IMG/VR virus record: IMGVR_UViG_3300043775_002158
Span: 41,375-105,374 of that record
Length of the DNA stretch: 64,000 bases
Direction: 5' to 3' (one strand)
Source: a virus
The notes beneath the pieces were generated by a model. That model had not been told where the DNA came from. It saw only the letters and a program-made list of their open reading frames with translations, and did not search any database. A program made the translations under genes and the position numbers. How positions within the stretch are numbered: position 1 is the stretch's first letter; the number at the start of each line of letters is the position of its first letter. Shown here piece by piece: positions 1 to 6,825 of this stretch.

Positions 1-303
1 ACAACAGATTATGATAAAATAGATGAACCTAATTTGACCGTGAAAAATTGTAATAGTTTTCCATTCGCGTTAGGATGTAAAAATTCATTAATTGGAGACC
101 TTAATGAAAAGTTTTTTGGTAAACGTAGAAAAGATACATATACAAAACTTTTACAAAATTATTTAGACGACGATGCATACTTTAGTGTTGATAATGAAGA
201 AAAAATGATTACAAAAGAAATTTGGGATCAAATAATGAAATCTAAAATTGTAAAAGAAACGGTAAAAAAAGTTTTAAAAGAATACATTAATAAGAAAAAA
301 TAA
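1..303 (+). CDS. hypothetical protein, 5'-truncated by window edge
   Basis: The reading frame is open from base 1, so only the C-terminal 100 or so residues are seen. The visible part is charged and has a lysine-rich helical end (KKVLKEYINKKK). The first possible internal start would be a TTG at 34, but the frame continues upstream, so the true start lies outside the window. It is followed at once by a late-type promoter motif and a small RNA gene. No family is recognised. Confidence 0.6.
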   Translation, partial: TTDYDKIDEPNLTVKNCNSFPFALGCKNSLIGDLNEKFFGKRRKDTYTKLLQNYLDDDAYFSVDNEEKMITKEIWDQIMKSKIVKETVKKVLKEYINKKK

Positions 304-305
304 CA

Positions 306-313
306 TATTTATA
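306..313 (+). promoter_or_regulatory. late-type promoter motif TATTTATA for small RNA
   Basis: TATTTATA matches the motif found before structural operons across the window. It sits 2 nt before the first stem of the small RNA at 316, the same geometry as in front of start codons elsewhere. Confidence 0.5.
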
Positions 314-315
314 TT

Positions 316-416
316 CAGAGTTTGGCGGTTTGGTCGCCGTTAAATGATAACTCTGTAAACGAAAAGGAGGTATTCTAAATCTCGACAAAGGGTCTTCGGA
401 CCTTTTGTTGTTTTAT
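316..416 (+). ncRNA. small RNA with anti-Shine-Dalgarno complement
   Basis: There is no reading frame here. The sequence shows a 5' stem CAGAGTT (316-322)/AACTCTG (349-355) enclosing a GGCG/CGCC hairpin, then a single-stranded linker containing AAAGGAGGT (363-371), then a UUCG-capped terminator. AAAGGAGGT is the exact complement of the conserved 16S rRNA 3' end (ACCUCCUUU), yet no start codon follows within a usable distance. Own promoter motif plus own terminator make an independent ~100-nt RNA gene likely. Pairing with the ribosome is inference. Confidence 0.55.
385..416 (+). terminator. rho-independent terminator with UUCG loop
   Basis: Ten-pair stem ACAAAGGGTC (385-394)/GACCTTTTGT (399-408) with one G-U pair, a TTCG loop, then a T-rich tail. 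It ends the small RNA. Confidence 0.8.
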
Positions 417-417
417 A

Positions 418-446
418 GAAAAACCCATCTAAATGATGGGTTTTAT
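418..446 (-). terminator. terminator downstream of tmRNA
   Basis: Perfect stem AAAACCCATC (420-429)/GATGGGTTTT (435-444) with a 5-nt loop, lying about 30 nt past the 3' end of the minus-strand tmRNA. It may act in both directions, since the plus-strand small RNA also ends here. Confidence 0.65.
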
Positions 447-477
447 CTTAGGTCGAAAACTCAAAAAAGTCGAAGTG

Positions 478-875
478 TGGAGACGAAGGGAGTCGAACCC
501 TTGTCTTTCCTGTTCAACAATAAATGACTACACGTTTATTCAATTGGTTCTCAATTGACAAATAGAAGGTTAATTACAGGAAACCAACAATACTGTCCCT
601 AACCGGATTTTCATGAGCCGTCAAGTTTGCTCCAACACTCTTGGGTGGTGTTACACCGTAAGGACTTCTGTTCCAAGGTTATATGTCCGTCGACCCGTGC
701 GTAGAGGCTAATCTAATTAGGCTGCTACTTTAGAAGTTGCAAGTAAACCTGCAATTTCCATTGTGTTGTAAACGTTGTCGTTTAATTTTCTTCACCGTGG
801 ATTAAAGTCATAGATGAATTCTGACTACGTGCCATTTACCCCTGATACCTGAAATCAAATCCAAGGCGTCCCCAG
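478..875 (-). ncRNA. ssrA: tmRNA (transfer-messenger RNA)
   Basis: The two ends form a tRNA-like acceptor: 5' GGGGACG (875-869) pairs with CGTCTCC (485-479), including a G-U third pair, the alanine identity element; discriminator A, no encoded CCA. The 3' side has a T arm (GGGTTCGACTCCC). Near the 5' end are GGATTTGATTTCAGG and GGCACGTAGTCAGAATT, close to Bacteroidota tmRNAs. After GAAAATTAAAC a resume codon GAC (779-777) opens a tag DNVYNTMEIAGLLATSKVAA, stop TAA at 719-717. The tag ends in VAA as Clp-directed tags do, but at 20 encoded residues it is about twice the usual Bacteroidota length. Length ~398 nt is normal. Confidence 0.9.
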
Positions 876-888
876 TAAATACAATACA

Positions 889-896
889 AATATAGA
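889..896 (-). promoter_or_regulatory. host-type -7 box upstream of tmRNA
   Basis: TATATTTG on the minus strand fits the Bacteroidota -7 consensus TAnnTTTG and ends 13 nt before tmRNA G1. No good -33 TTTG is seen at the expected distance, so the promoter is likely weak or the -33 is degenerate. Confidence 0.5.
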
Positions 897-897
897 C

Positions 898-928
898 AAA
901 AAAGGGTTAAAAAACTAATTTTAACCCT
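898..928 (-). terminator. terminator of the lysine-rich small gene
   Basis: Stem AGGGTTAAAA/TTTTAACCCT (903-928), followed on the minus strand by a short T-run. It separates the 953-1162 gene from the tmRNA promoter. Confidence 0.65.
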
Positions 929-952
929 AATAATCTATTGAAAAGAAAAAAA

Positions 953-1162
953 CTACTTTGCTTTAGTTTTTTTAACTTTCGGAGCTTTTGCTTCTTTAGG
1001 TGCTTTTGGTTTTTTAACCTTAGCTTTAACTTCCGCAACAACTTCTTTAACAACTTCAATTTCATGTTTTACCTCAACTTGAAGTTCTTCCATTGCTACA
1101 GTTTTTTCCGCTACAGAACCACTACCTAAAAGTTTTTTAATTAAATCAATAATTTTTTTCAT
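953..1162 (-). CDS. small lysine/alanine-rich protein, H1-like tail
   Basis: 69 residues. Residues 1-12 form an amphipathic helix (MKKIIDLIKKLL), the middle is a Val/Glu-rich helix and the last 22 are Lys/Ala/Pro repeats (KKPKAPKEAKAPKVKK) like histone H1 tails. Such tails bind nucleic acid without sequence specificity; a DNA- or RNA-binding role is inferred. A TATTTATA-like sequence lies upstream and a terminator follows, so it is probably a single-gene unit. No named family is recognised. Confidence 0.65.
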   Translation of the reverse strand: MKKIIDLIKKLLGSGSVAEKTVAMEELQVEVKHEIEVVKEVVAEVKAKVKKPKAPKEAKAPKVKKTKAK

Positions 1163-1193
1163 AAAATAACATTTTATATAAATATATGGAAAA

Positions 1194-1886
1194 TTAAGAA
1201 ATTACTAAAGGGAGATTTTTATCAAATAACGCCTCAAAAAATAGTTTATTCTTTTCCCATTGTTTATTGGTCATACCTACCGATTTATGTGTGACCCCAA
1301 ATTTGGTAGTTAGACCAATCTTAACCCCTTCTAATTGATTTTCAACACAGAACGAAATATCATAAAAATGGAACCCTTCAAACTGTTCATTAAATTCTTT
1401 CTTTAGGAGACTTTTACGGACTATAAAGAATAAACCGTCCACAATTACAACATCCTTAAGAACATCGTTAAAAACACCCTTAGAATAGTGATTAACGTGT
1501 CTTTTACCCTCATGGATATGACCAACCACTCCAAACATATTTTCACGGTTTTGCCACCACATTCCACTTGTTAATTTATCTGTTCCAGCAATACCAATAA
1601 TTCCGTATTCAGGATGTTTCTCAAATAACTTAACAATCTTAGGTGTCATATTGGGTGTCTCCAAAATAAGATCATCGTGCATGAAAACAACGATATCATT
1701 AACACTTTCTTTTAACCCTTTGTTATAGACTTGGGTTAATGACATTTGACCGTCATTTTCATACATCAATATTTCTGTATTCGGATGAGAAAACATTCTT
1801 TTCACATGATCGTAATATGTGGGATCAATCTTTCTCGTGGATATTACAACACTTACCATTTCATTATTCTTCGACATATATTGCAT
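1194..1886 (-). CDS. family 2-like glycosyltransferase
   Basis: 230 residues. The N-terminus has the nucleotide-sugar-binding pattern of GT-A enzymes (VSVVISTRK near residue 12) and an acidic metal-binding site (VVFMHDDLIL, about residues 66-75) in the DxD position. Trp/Tyr/His-rich segments follow, as in acceptor sites. The start overlaps the stop of the metallophosphoesterase upstream by 23 nt; a second ATG nine bases in is possible. It is one of four glycosyltransferases here, suggesting modification of virion, DNA or host surface. The acceptor is unknown. Confidence 0.75.
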   Translation of the reverse strand: MQYMSKNNEMVSVVISTRKIDPTYYDHVKRMFSHPNTEILMYENDGQMSLTQVYNKGLKESVNDIVVFMHDDLILETPNMTPKIVKLFEKHPEYGIIGIAGTDKLTSGMWWQNRENMFGVVGHIHEGKRHVNHYSKGVFNDVLKDVVIVDGLFFIVRKSLLKKEFNEQFEGFHFYDISFCVENQLEGVKIGLTTKFGVTHKSVGMTNKQWEKNKLFFEALFDKNLPLVIS

Positions 1887-2613
1887 TTATTTTTCCGTTA
1901 ATTTCAACTAAGTCAATAACGATTGGTTTATTTGTTGGTTCATATCCTGTAGTACAAATTGCGGCATTTACAAATAAAGTTTTATTCCCATATTGAACAC
2001 CATAACCTTCGTGAATGTGACCAAACACATTTACCAATGGATTTATTTCACCAATTCTATTTATTAAACATTCACATCCAACGTGAGTATTTGGTTGTCT
2101 CCAATTATTAACTAAATCACCGTATCCATTTGGTGGGGTGTGTGTAATTAATACATCGGTATCCTCAGGAATCCTATTCCATTTTTCCTGTAATTCAGTT
2201 CCTAATCTTGGTAAGTTAAATGCCCAATCATAGAACCAAGGTTGCCAAGGACTACCATAAAATTTAATAGGTCTTGAGAACTCAGGTGTTTCAATAGTAA
2301 AAGAACTATCCTCCAAATAAGTTATATCTGATTGTGATAAATTTTCAGGAGACATTAGAGGACTTAACCAATCATACATATTTTTATAAGAAGGTTTATT
2401 GATCCTTTCAAAACAATAATCATGATTGCCGGATATGAATATTTTTTGATTCCATCCACCTAAGTTTTGAAACCATTTTATAAAATCTTTAACATCTTTT
2501 TCACCACCTTTATTTGATAAATCTCCAGCATGAATTAGTATATCACCCTTTGGTAAGGGATGTTCCATATCATGATGAAGGCTGTGGGTATCAGATATAC
2601 ATACTAATCTCAT
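1864..2613 (-). CDS. calcineurin-like metallophosphoesterase
   Basis: 249 residues with the full metal-ligand set: SDTH (7-10), GDL (30-32), GNHD (62-65), a later THTPP and GHIH near residue 198. This layout resembles the MPPED/UPF0046 group of phosphodiesterases. The substrate cannot be read from the sequence; cyclic nucleotides or phosphodiester ends are typical for the family. First gene of a two-gene unit with the glycosyltransferase, preceded by a host-type promoter, so likely an early function. Confidence 0.85.
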   Translation of the reverse strand: MRLVCISDTHSLHHDMEHPLPKGDILIHAGDLSNKGGEKDVKDFIKWFQNLGGWNQKIFISGNHDYCFERINKPSYKNMYDWLSPLMSPENLSQSDITYLEDSSFTIETPEFSRPIKFYGSPWQPWFYDWAFNLPRLGTELQEKWNRIPEDTDVLITHTPPNGYGDLVNNWRQPNTHVGCECLINRIGEINPLVNVFGHIHEGYGVQYGNKTLFVNAAICTTGYEPTNKPIVIDLVEINGKINAIYVEE

Positions 2614-2617
2614 AAAA

Positions 2618-2648
2618 CAAATATACTAATTATTTTCGAATATACATA
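2618..2648 (-). promoter_or_regulatory. host-type promoter of metallophosphoesterase
   Basis: Minus-strand TATATTTG (2625-2618) with TATG, one mismatch from TTTG, 19 nt upstream. The start codon is only 4 nt past the -7 box, so the message would be nearly leaderless. Confidence 0.5.
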
Positions 2649-2674
2649 AAAAAAGTCAGAATTTCTTCTGACTT
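2645..2674 (-). terminator. terminator of the large structured RNA
   Basis: Stem AAGTCAGAA (2653-2661)/TTCTGACTT (2666-2674) with a 4-nt loop, followed on the minus strand by a run of seven T. It marks the 3' end of the gene-free region. Confidence 0.8.
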
Positions 2675-3600
2675 AATTTTGTATAGGCCGTATGGTTTTA
2701 CATACATTCACCACCACTTTGTTTTTCTAAACAAAGAAAATAAAACTCTGAGAATACAAGTTTTAACAATCGACTTAGGAACATTATTTGTTTCTTTCCC
2801 TTTCCACAACCTTTTGAGTTGTACCGATCAATGACGGTCAATTAGATTAACCAATCCTAAAGTCATCAGATACTCTTTTATTACTTATTACTCAACAAAT
2901 CTGCCGACCTGTTTCAACCTTGCGGGTTTAGAGAACTTTCTTAAAAATCATATTGGGATTGAGTCCCTTTATGGCCGTGAACCCCTCACGACTAAGTAGT
3001 CACCTGTCTCCAATGACTGACGAACACTTTTTCTTTTTATGTATGATTTTTATACCAAAATAAAAATTTAGTTTTCCGAATTGAGAAAGTAGTGGTTCGT
3101 CACCTAGCCAAGTTATCTTTTGAACAACTCGATACTAAACTACTCTCTGAAGTGTCCCCACCTCCATATTTTTGGTTTCCTTCGAGATTAAACCCTTGGT
3201 AGGATTTATTCAAGGACACTAACAGCACCACCTGTTTTTTGTCATACCTTCCATCTTACGATGCTACGGTTTTAAGACCACCATTGTATTGAATTACGCA
3301 ATAATAAAGTCGGATAACTATACTTCTTACATTAATTCTATGGATTATTCTTATTGATGTTCCCATCTCAACCAAACAACTCGGATTGCTTGGTCATCCA
3401 ACCCTTTCGCTACGGAGTTACCCTCACTACTTCAGGTTAAATGATATTCCACTTGTCTACTCGAGATCTCTTTCGAAATCCGCAACTTACCCCAACCAAG
3501 GGTTTGTCACTTTATCCCACTTTCGTGGTTTATTTTATTGACTATAGACGGCCAATATTTTTATTCAAAGAACATTATCTTTTGGGTTATTCACCCTTCT
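2645..3600 (-). ncRNA. large ornate structured RNA candidate (GOLLD/ROOL-like class)
   Basis: About 950 nt with no credible gene, bounded by a canonical host-type promoter and a strong terminator on one strand. GGCCGT (3553-3548) can pair with ACGGCC (2692-2687), closing a ~865-nt domain. Local helices include CCAC-GAAA-GTGG (GNRA loop, near 3520), AGTGTCC/GGACACT (3220-3214 with 3157-3151), CGTGA/TCACG (2990-2976), GGGA/TCCC (2967-2955), AGTCA/TGACT near 3010 and CTTTGTTT/AAACAAAG near 2730. Base composition is richer in GC than the flanking UTRs. Length, phage setting and nearness to tRNAs fit GOLLD or ROOL RNAs, but I could not match a covariance model, so the class is inferred. Confidence 0.6.
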
Positions 3601-3604
3601 TTTA

Positions 3605-3635
3605 CAAAGATAAGAAATGTTTTCTAATATTCAAA
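3605..3635 (-). promoter_or_regulatory. host-type promoter of the large structured RNA
   Basis: Minus-strand TTTG (3635-3632), 19-nt spacer, TATCTTTG (3612-3605): a textbook Bacteroidota sigma-A promoter. Initiation would fall near 3600, just before a GGGT/ACCC 5' hairpin. Confidence 0.7.
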
Positions 3636-3652
3636 ATATTTTTCAAAGTTTT

Positions 3653-4168
3653 TTATATTAATTTATTTCTTTTCCCGTTATTTCTTTCTCCAAAAAATAC
3701 ACTTGTTTGAGTTAATTTTTTATGTTCAGTTCTTAAAAAATCTAAACAATAGTAATTAAGTCGTAAAAATTCATATGAATCTTTGTTCCAATCGCCATTA
3801 TCAAAAACAATAATTGATTCTTTTTTTTTATTTTTATGTATAAACTTAACAAACTCAAATCTTGGTAAAAAACGAGGGTCATTATCAACTAAAAAAACAT
3901 CGGAAATTTTTACCAAATGTAAGAAAACTTTATCATTTATAATATTCACATCCATTAAATTAAGATTAACGTTTGTAATATTATTTTCTTTTATTTTATC
4001 TAATATTTTATCATACCATATAATATCGTTTTCAAATGAATTAACAATATTAAAATGATTTGAAAAAAATAATGTAGAAAATCCTGAACCTATTTCCAAT
4101 ATTGTTTTATTGATAAAATCTTGTTCATTTGTCCATTTAATAAAACCCTCGGAAAGTGCTGGTAACAT
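3653..4168 (-). CDS. class I SAM-dependent methyltransferase-like protein
   Basis: 171 residues. Motif I of Rossmann methyltransferases is clear (ILEIGSGFSTLFF, about residues 24-36), followed by an acidic strand end (VNSFENDI) and a later VFLVDNDP and IVFDNGDW. The protein is short and lacks an evident substrate-recognition domain, so it may be a minimal methyltransferase or a derived SAM-binding protein. Its start codon overlaps the stop of the 68-residue gene upstream, so the two are translationally coupled. The target is unknown. Confidence 0.65.
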   Translation of the reverse strand: MLPALSEGFIKWTNEQDFINKTILEIGSGFSTLFFSNHFNIVNSFENDIIWYDKILDKIKENNITNVNLNLMDVNIINDKVFLHLVKISDVFLVDNDPRFLPRFEFVKFIHKNKKKESIIVFDNGDWNKDSYEFLRLNYYCLDFLRTEHKKLTQTSVFFGERNNGKRNKLI

Positions 4169-4374
4169 TATTTTGAAACTTTTTTAGATTTTTTAATCTC
4201 ATATGACCCACCTTGATCATGACCAACCTCAACATTCTCTTTTGGTGATTCAGTCACAACACCTTTCCATTCTGTTTTAGTGGTATATTTCCAAGTATTA
4301 CCCGCCATTTGATTGGCTTGAATATCGGATACTCTAATGACGTTTCCTGTTTTAGTATTTTTTAAACACTTCAT
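4168..4374 (-). CDS. hypothetical protein, 68 aa
   Basis: Begins MKCLKNTKTGNVIRVSD, a pattern seen in small phage proteins with a short beta-hairpin start, and ends in a Lys/Ser-rich tail. It is coupled to the methyltransferase-like gene by a one-base overlap. No family is recognised and there is no signal peptide or membrane segment. Confidence 0.6.
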   Translation of the reverse strand: MKCLKNTKTGNVIRVSDIQANQMAGNTWKYTTKTEWKGVVTESPKENVEVGHDQGGSYEIKKSKKVSK

Positions 4375-4410
4375 ATTTTCTATTTTTAATAATATAAGAA
4401 TTTTTTTTTA

Positions 4411-4535
4411 AAAAACAAAATAATCAATAGGAACAGTTCCTTCACTTCTGTCTTGTAACTCCGTACCACTCAGCACTATTGATATTTGATGGATGAAAAA
4501 CATCTATTCTTCTTGCGGACTTCCATCGGAGTCCC
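4411..4535 (-). ncRNA. structured 3'UTR or small RNA after radical SAM gene
   Basis: The 167-base gap holds nested helices on the minus strand: GGACT/AGTCC hairpin (4530-4513), GATG/CATC, and an eight-pair stem ATCAATAG/CTATTGAT (4483-4476 with 4430-4423) enclosing GGAAC/GTTCC, then a T-rich tract. It reads as the processed or terminated end of the upstream transcript, or as a short RNA gene; no promoter of its own is evident. Confidence 0.4.
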
Positions 4536-4541
4536 ATATCT

Positions 4542-5744
4542 TTATTTAATCTCACTAATTGGTAATTCACCATTCTTCACAAAAAGATCTTTCATATGAT
4601 CAACCGAACATGTATTAAAACAATAAACCATTTTATCCTCATCTTTTTTAGCATTTTCCCATCTACTTGCAAAAACCACTTCCAAATAATCACTATCTAA
4701 AATTTCTTGTAAAGAATAATTGTTTAAATTGATTTTATCTCTACCATAGTTATTTATTTCATTTCTGATTTGTAAAGTTTCATTATTTTGGAAATCACTA
4801 TTGTGCATAGTACCAACAAAACAACACGGCATAACGTTTCCTTTACAATCAACATATATCTCCATACCAGCTTGATGACAGGATTTACAATTTACTGCCT
4901 TACCTTTAAATCTTTCAGGAAATTCCAAATTCTTTAAATTATTATTTATTACATCGTCCCATTTTTTATCAATTGATTCTTTAGTTGGTTTATCATTTGG
5001 TAACCAAATTTTATCTTCACTGATTTCAAATTTTTTAACTGATTTGTTTAATCTAAATTGTTCAGTTGCAGGTTCTATTCTATAAATAAAATTTCCTTCT
5101 TCATCGTAAACCATTAAATCTTGATAAACATCTGGTACGTGTGTTTCAAACCCAAAAGGTCTTTTTGGTGAAAAGGTAACACCAATTTCTTGTGCTAATT
5201 TTTCAGCCTCACCCAATTGATGTTCATTATGTTTGAAAATTAAAAAGTCCCATATTCCCATACCTCCTGATTTGACATATGATTTCATATTTTTCATCAC
5301 ACTATCCCATTTTACATTTCTTCTATAAATGTGATTAGTGTCTTCTAATCCGTCTACAGAAAAAACTACATATCTACTATTAGTACAAGGTATTGAAAGT
5401 AGTTTACCCATTTTCGCCCAAAACTTTACATCCCTAATTGATCCGTTAGTGTTTATTTGAATTTTAGCATTTGAATTTTTTACAACATATTCTAAAATTT
5501 CATAAGCGTCTTTTGCCATCATCGGATCTCCGTTTGTACCACAGAATATCCAACTTTTACTTTTTTGAACAAAGTCTAATGGGAACCAATTTTTAAAACT
5601 TTCTAAAGAAACACTACCTAAATCTAATTCAGGGTTTACCTTCAAAGAATGATTAATATATCTCGGACAAAGTGGACAAGCAGCATTACAACGATTAGAT
5701 AATTCAACATGAACTAAATAAGTATTTTCATAATTCCATGTCAT
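4542..5744 (-). CDS. radical SAM protein with SPASM-like C-terminus
   Basis: 400 residues. The [4Fe-4S] cluster motif CNAACPLC gives Cys19, Cys23 and Cys26, the radical SAM CxxxCxxC signature. A GGxP-like GTNGDPMM and an INTNGS strand follow. The C-terminal part has further cysteines (CKSC, CKGNVMPCCF, CFNTC) placed like a SPASM auxiliary-cluster domain, typical of peptide- or sugar-modifying maturases. No obvious precursor peptide lies next to it. It sits upstream of the methyltransferase-like gene in a minus-strand accessory cluster with a glycosyltransferase. Substrate unknown. Confidence 0.85.
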   Translation of the reverse strand: MTWNYENTYLVHVELSNRCNAACPLCPRYINHSLKVNPELDLGSVSLESFKNWFPLDFVQKSKSWIFCGTNGDPMMAKDAYEILEYVVKNSNAKIQINTNGSIRDVKFWAKMGKLLSIPCTNSRYVVFSVDGLEDTNHIYRRNVKWDSVMKNMKSYVKSGGMGIWDFLIFKHNEHQLGEAEKLAQEIGVTFSPKRPFGFETHVPDVYQDLMVYDEEGNFIYRIEPATEQFRLNKSVKKFEISEDKIWLPNDKPTKESIDKKWDDVINNNLKNLEFPERFKGKAVNCKSCHQAGMEIYVDCKGNVMPCCFVGTMHNSDFQNNETLQIRNEINNYGRDKINLNNYSLQEILDSDYLEVVFASRWENAKKDEDKMVYCFNTCSVDHMKDLFVKNGELPISEIK

Positions 5745-5746
5745 AA

Positions 5747-6019
5747 TTAATATATTACATTTTTATCTTCTTCCGTTAATAAATTTGGACCGAGATCAAA
5801 ATTACTTTGTCTTCTTCTTGCCTCTTCAGCCTCTCTATACCAACGAATCCATGTTAACGATACGTCAATCGGTGCTAATACCCAAGCCATCATTATTACC
5901 ATAATAGTATCTAACTCAGGTGAACCTCCTGTTGGGTCGTTAGAATACCTTTTGTCCAAATTTTTAAACAACTGATATAAACAATAAATAACACAAATAA
6001 CATAATAACCTACAAACAT
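5747..6019 (-). CDS. small membrane protein, 90 aa
   Basis: The longer frame reaches back into tRNA-Glu, so I take the internal ATG at 6019, just past the tRNA 3' end. The N-terminus is a membrane helix (MFVGYYVICVIYCLYQLF), a second hydrophobic stretch is MVIMMAWVLAPI, and the tail is charged (YREAEEARRRQ). Its stop is 2 nt from the radical SAM start, which suggests co-transcription. No family is recognised. Confidence 0.6.
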   Translation of the reverse strand: MFVGYYVICVIYCLYQLFKNLDKRYSNDPTGGSPELDTIMVIMMAWVLAPIDVSLTWIRWYREAEEARRRQSNFDLGPNLLTEEDKNVIY

Positions 6020-6033
6020 AATTTTAAATTTAG

Positions 6034-6105
6034 TATTCCCGACGGGATTCGAACCCGTATTACCTCCGTGAAAGGGAGGTGACCTAACCATTAGTCGACA
6101 AGAAC
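6034..6105 (-). tRNA. tRNA-Glu(TTC)
   Basis: Full cloverleaf: acceptor GTTCTTG/CGGGAAT rich in G-U pairs, D arm GAC/GTC, anticodon stem CCTCC/GGAGG with loop CTTTCAC (anticodon TTC), T arm ACGGG-TTCGAAT-CCCGT, discriminator A, no encoded CCA. Last tRNA of the cluster. Confidence 0.9.
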
Positions 6106-6222
6106 AGATCCCGTTTTTTTTCTACATTTAGCCCAAACACCAGTAGATCAGTATTTTGGGTTTTGACGCGAGAAGTCTACAAGGTTTCCCCATTAGACCG
6201 TTACCACGGGCAAACTCTACAG
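6106..6222 (-). other. structured spacer between tRNA-Ser and tRNA-Glu
   Basis: 117 nt without a tRNA or gene. It has a CCGT-GGTA-ACGG hairpin and approximately complementary ends (TTTGCCC/GGGCTAAA). There is no T-arm, so it is not a tRNA; possibly a processing spacer or remnant. Confidence 0.3.
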
Positions 6223-6310
6223 CGGAGAGAGTAGGATTCGAACCCACGGGCCAGTTTCCCGGCCTCCTGATTTCAAGTCAGGTGCAATAGACCAACTCTA
6301 CCATCTCTCC
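6223..6310 (-). tRNA. tRNA-Ser(TGA)
   Basis: Type II tRNA with long variable arm. Acceptor GGAGAGA/TCTCTCC, anticodon stem CCTGA/TCAGG with loop CTTGAAA (anticodon TGA), T arm GTGGG-TTCGAAT-CCTAC, discriminator G as usual for serine. Confidence 0.93.
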
Positions 6311-6504
6311 GTTGACACCTTTATTTATCCAACTCACAGGTGTCTTAGCTGTCCCCTTTCGGGTTAGGAATAATCATTTCGTCCTCACGAGGTCGGGGTG
6401 ATGTCCCCTGACGTTCTTCCTATACGTCAATGTACGTTTCCATATGGTTGTCAAACCATTTCTCATCATATTGGACATACTATTCGGTGACTAACCGAAT
6501 CGTG
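6311..6504 (-). other. structured 194-nt spacer between tRNA-Asp and tRNA-Ser
   Basis: No gene or tRNA. Helices visible on the minus strand: ATGGTT/AACCAT hairpin, CCC-GAAA-GGG with a GNRA loop, CCTC/GAGG, and GACACC/GGTGTC just before tRNA-Ser. The density of perfect stems suggests a folded RNA, either processed spacer or separate ncRNA. Confidence 0.35.
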
Positions 6505-6578
6505 CGGAATGTACGGGACTCGAACCCGTGGGCTTCTCCGTGACAGGGAGACATGATAACCAACTTCACTAACACTCC
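6505..6578 (-). tRNA. tRNA-Asp(GTC)
   Basis: Acceptor GGAGTGT/ACATTCC, anticodon stem TCTCC/GGAGA with loop CTGTCAC (anticodon GTC), T arm ACGGG-TTCGAGT-CCCGT, discriminator G, the aspartate identity base. Confidence 0.93.
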
Positions 6579-6584
6579 GTTTTG

Positions 6585-6660
6585 TGGGTGAGTTTGGATT
6601 CGAACCAAAGACCTAAAGTTTATGAGACTTTTGCTCTAAAACCAGCTGAGCTACACACCC
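6585..6660 (-). tRNA. tRNA with CAT anticodon (elongator Met or Ile2)
   Basis: Acceptor GGGTGTG/CTCACCC with one T-T mismatch, D arm AGCTCAGCTGGTTTTAGAGC, anticodon stem AAAGT/ACTTT with loop CTCATAA, T arm TTTGG-TTCGAAT-CCAAA, discriminator A. Sequence alone does not separate Met from lysidine-modified Ile. Confidence 0.88.
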
Positions 6661-6752
6661 TATTAGTCTTTTCCTTACCTCTTAATAACCACATTGCCAT
6701 CCCGGTGTTACTGCCGGGTGCTTACCACTTGCGTGGAGTGATTATCACGTTG
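6661..6752 (-). other. structured 92-nt spacer between tRNA-Asn and tRNA-CAT
   Basis: Holds CCAC-GCAA-GTGG (GNRA tetraloop), GTGA/TCAC and CCCGG/CCGGG hairpins on the minus strand; no tRNA T arm and no reading frame worth calling. Confidence 0.35.
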
Positions 6753-6825
6753 CGCTCCCTGAGGGTCACGATCCCCCGACTTCAAAATTAACAGTTTTGC
6801 GCTCTACCAACTGAGCTAAGGAAGC
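6753..6825 (-). tRNA. tRNA-Asn(GTT) with atypical T loop
   Basis: Acceptor GCTTCCT/AGGGAGC, anticodon stem CAAAA/TTTTG with loop CTGTTAA (anticodon GTT), discriminator G. The T loop is ATCGTGA instead of TTCRANN, so positions 54 and 58 are A and T, the reverse of the normal T54-A58 pair. Confidence 0.85.

Noticed and set aside
3441-3710. 89-residue plus-strand frame inside the large gene-free region
   Set aside because: It is Phe/Tyr/Leu-rich with no credible start context, runs antisense to the structured RNA and its promoter, and overlaps the end of the methyltransferase-like gene.
6020-6091. 24-residue N-terminal extension of the 90-aa membrane protein
   Set aside because: It is read through tRNA-Glu sequence; the ATG at 6019 gives a sensible membrane start.
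6311-6504. Hammerhead ribozyme (TGATGAG ... GAAAC)
   Set aside because: The core C of CUGAUGA is missing, stem II does not fit and the expected cleavage-site helix is not formed.
6582-6791. 69-residue plus-strand frame across tRNAs
   Set aside because: It consists of the complements of tRNA-CAT and tRNA-Asn; the protein-like text is an artefact.
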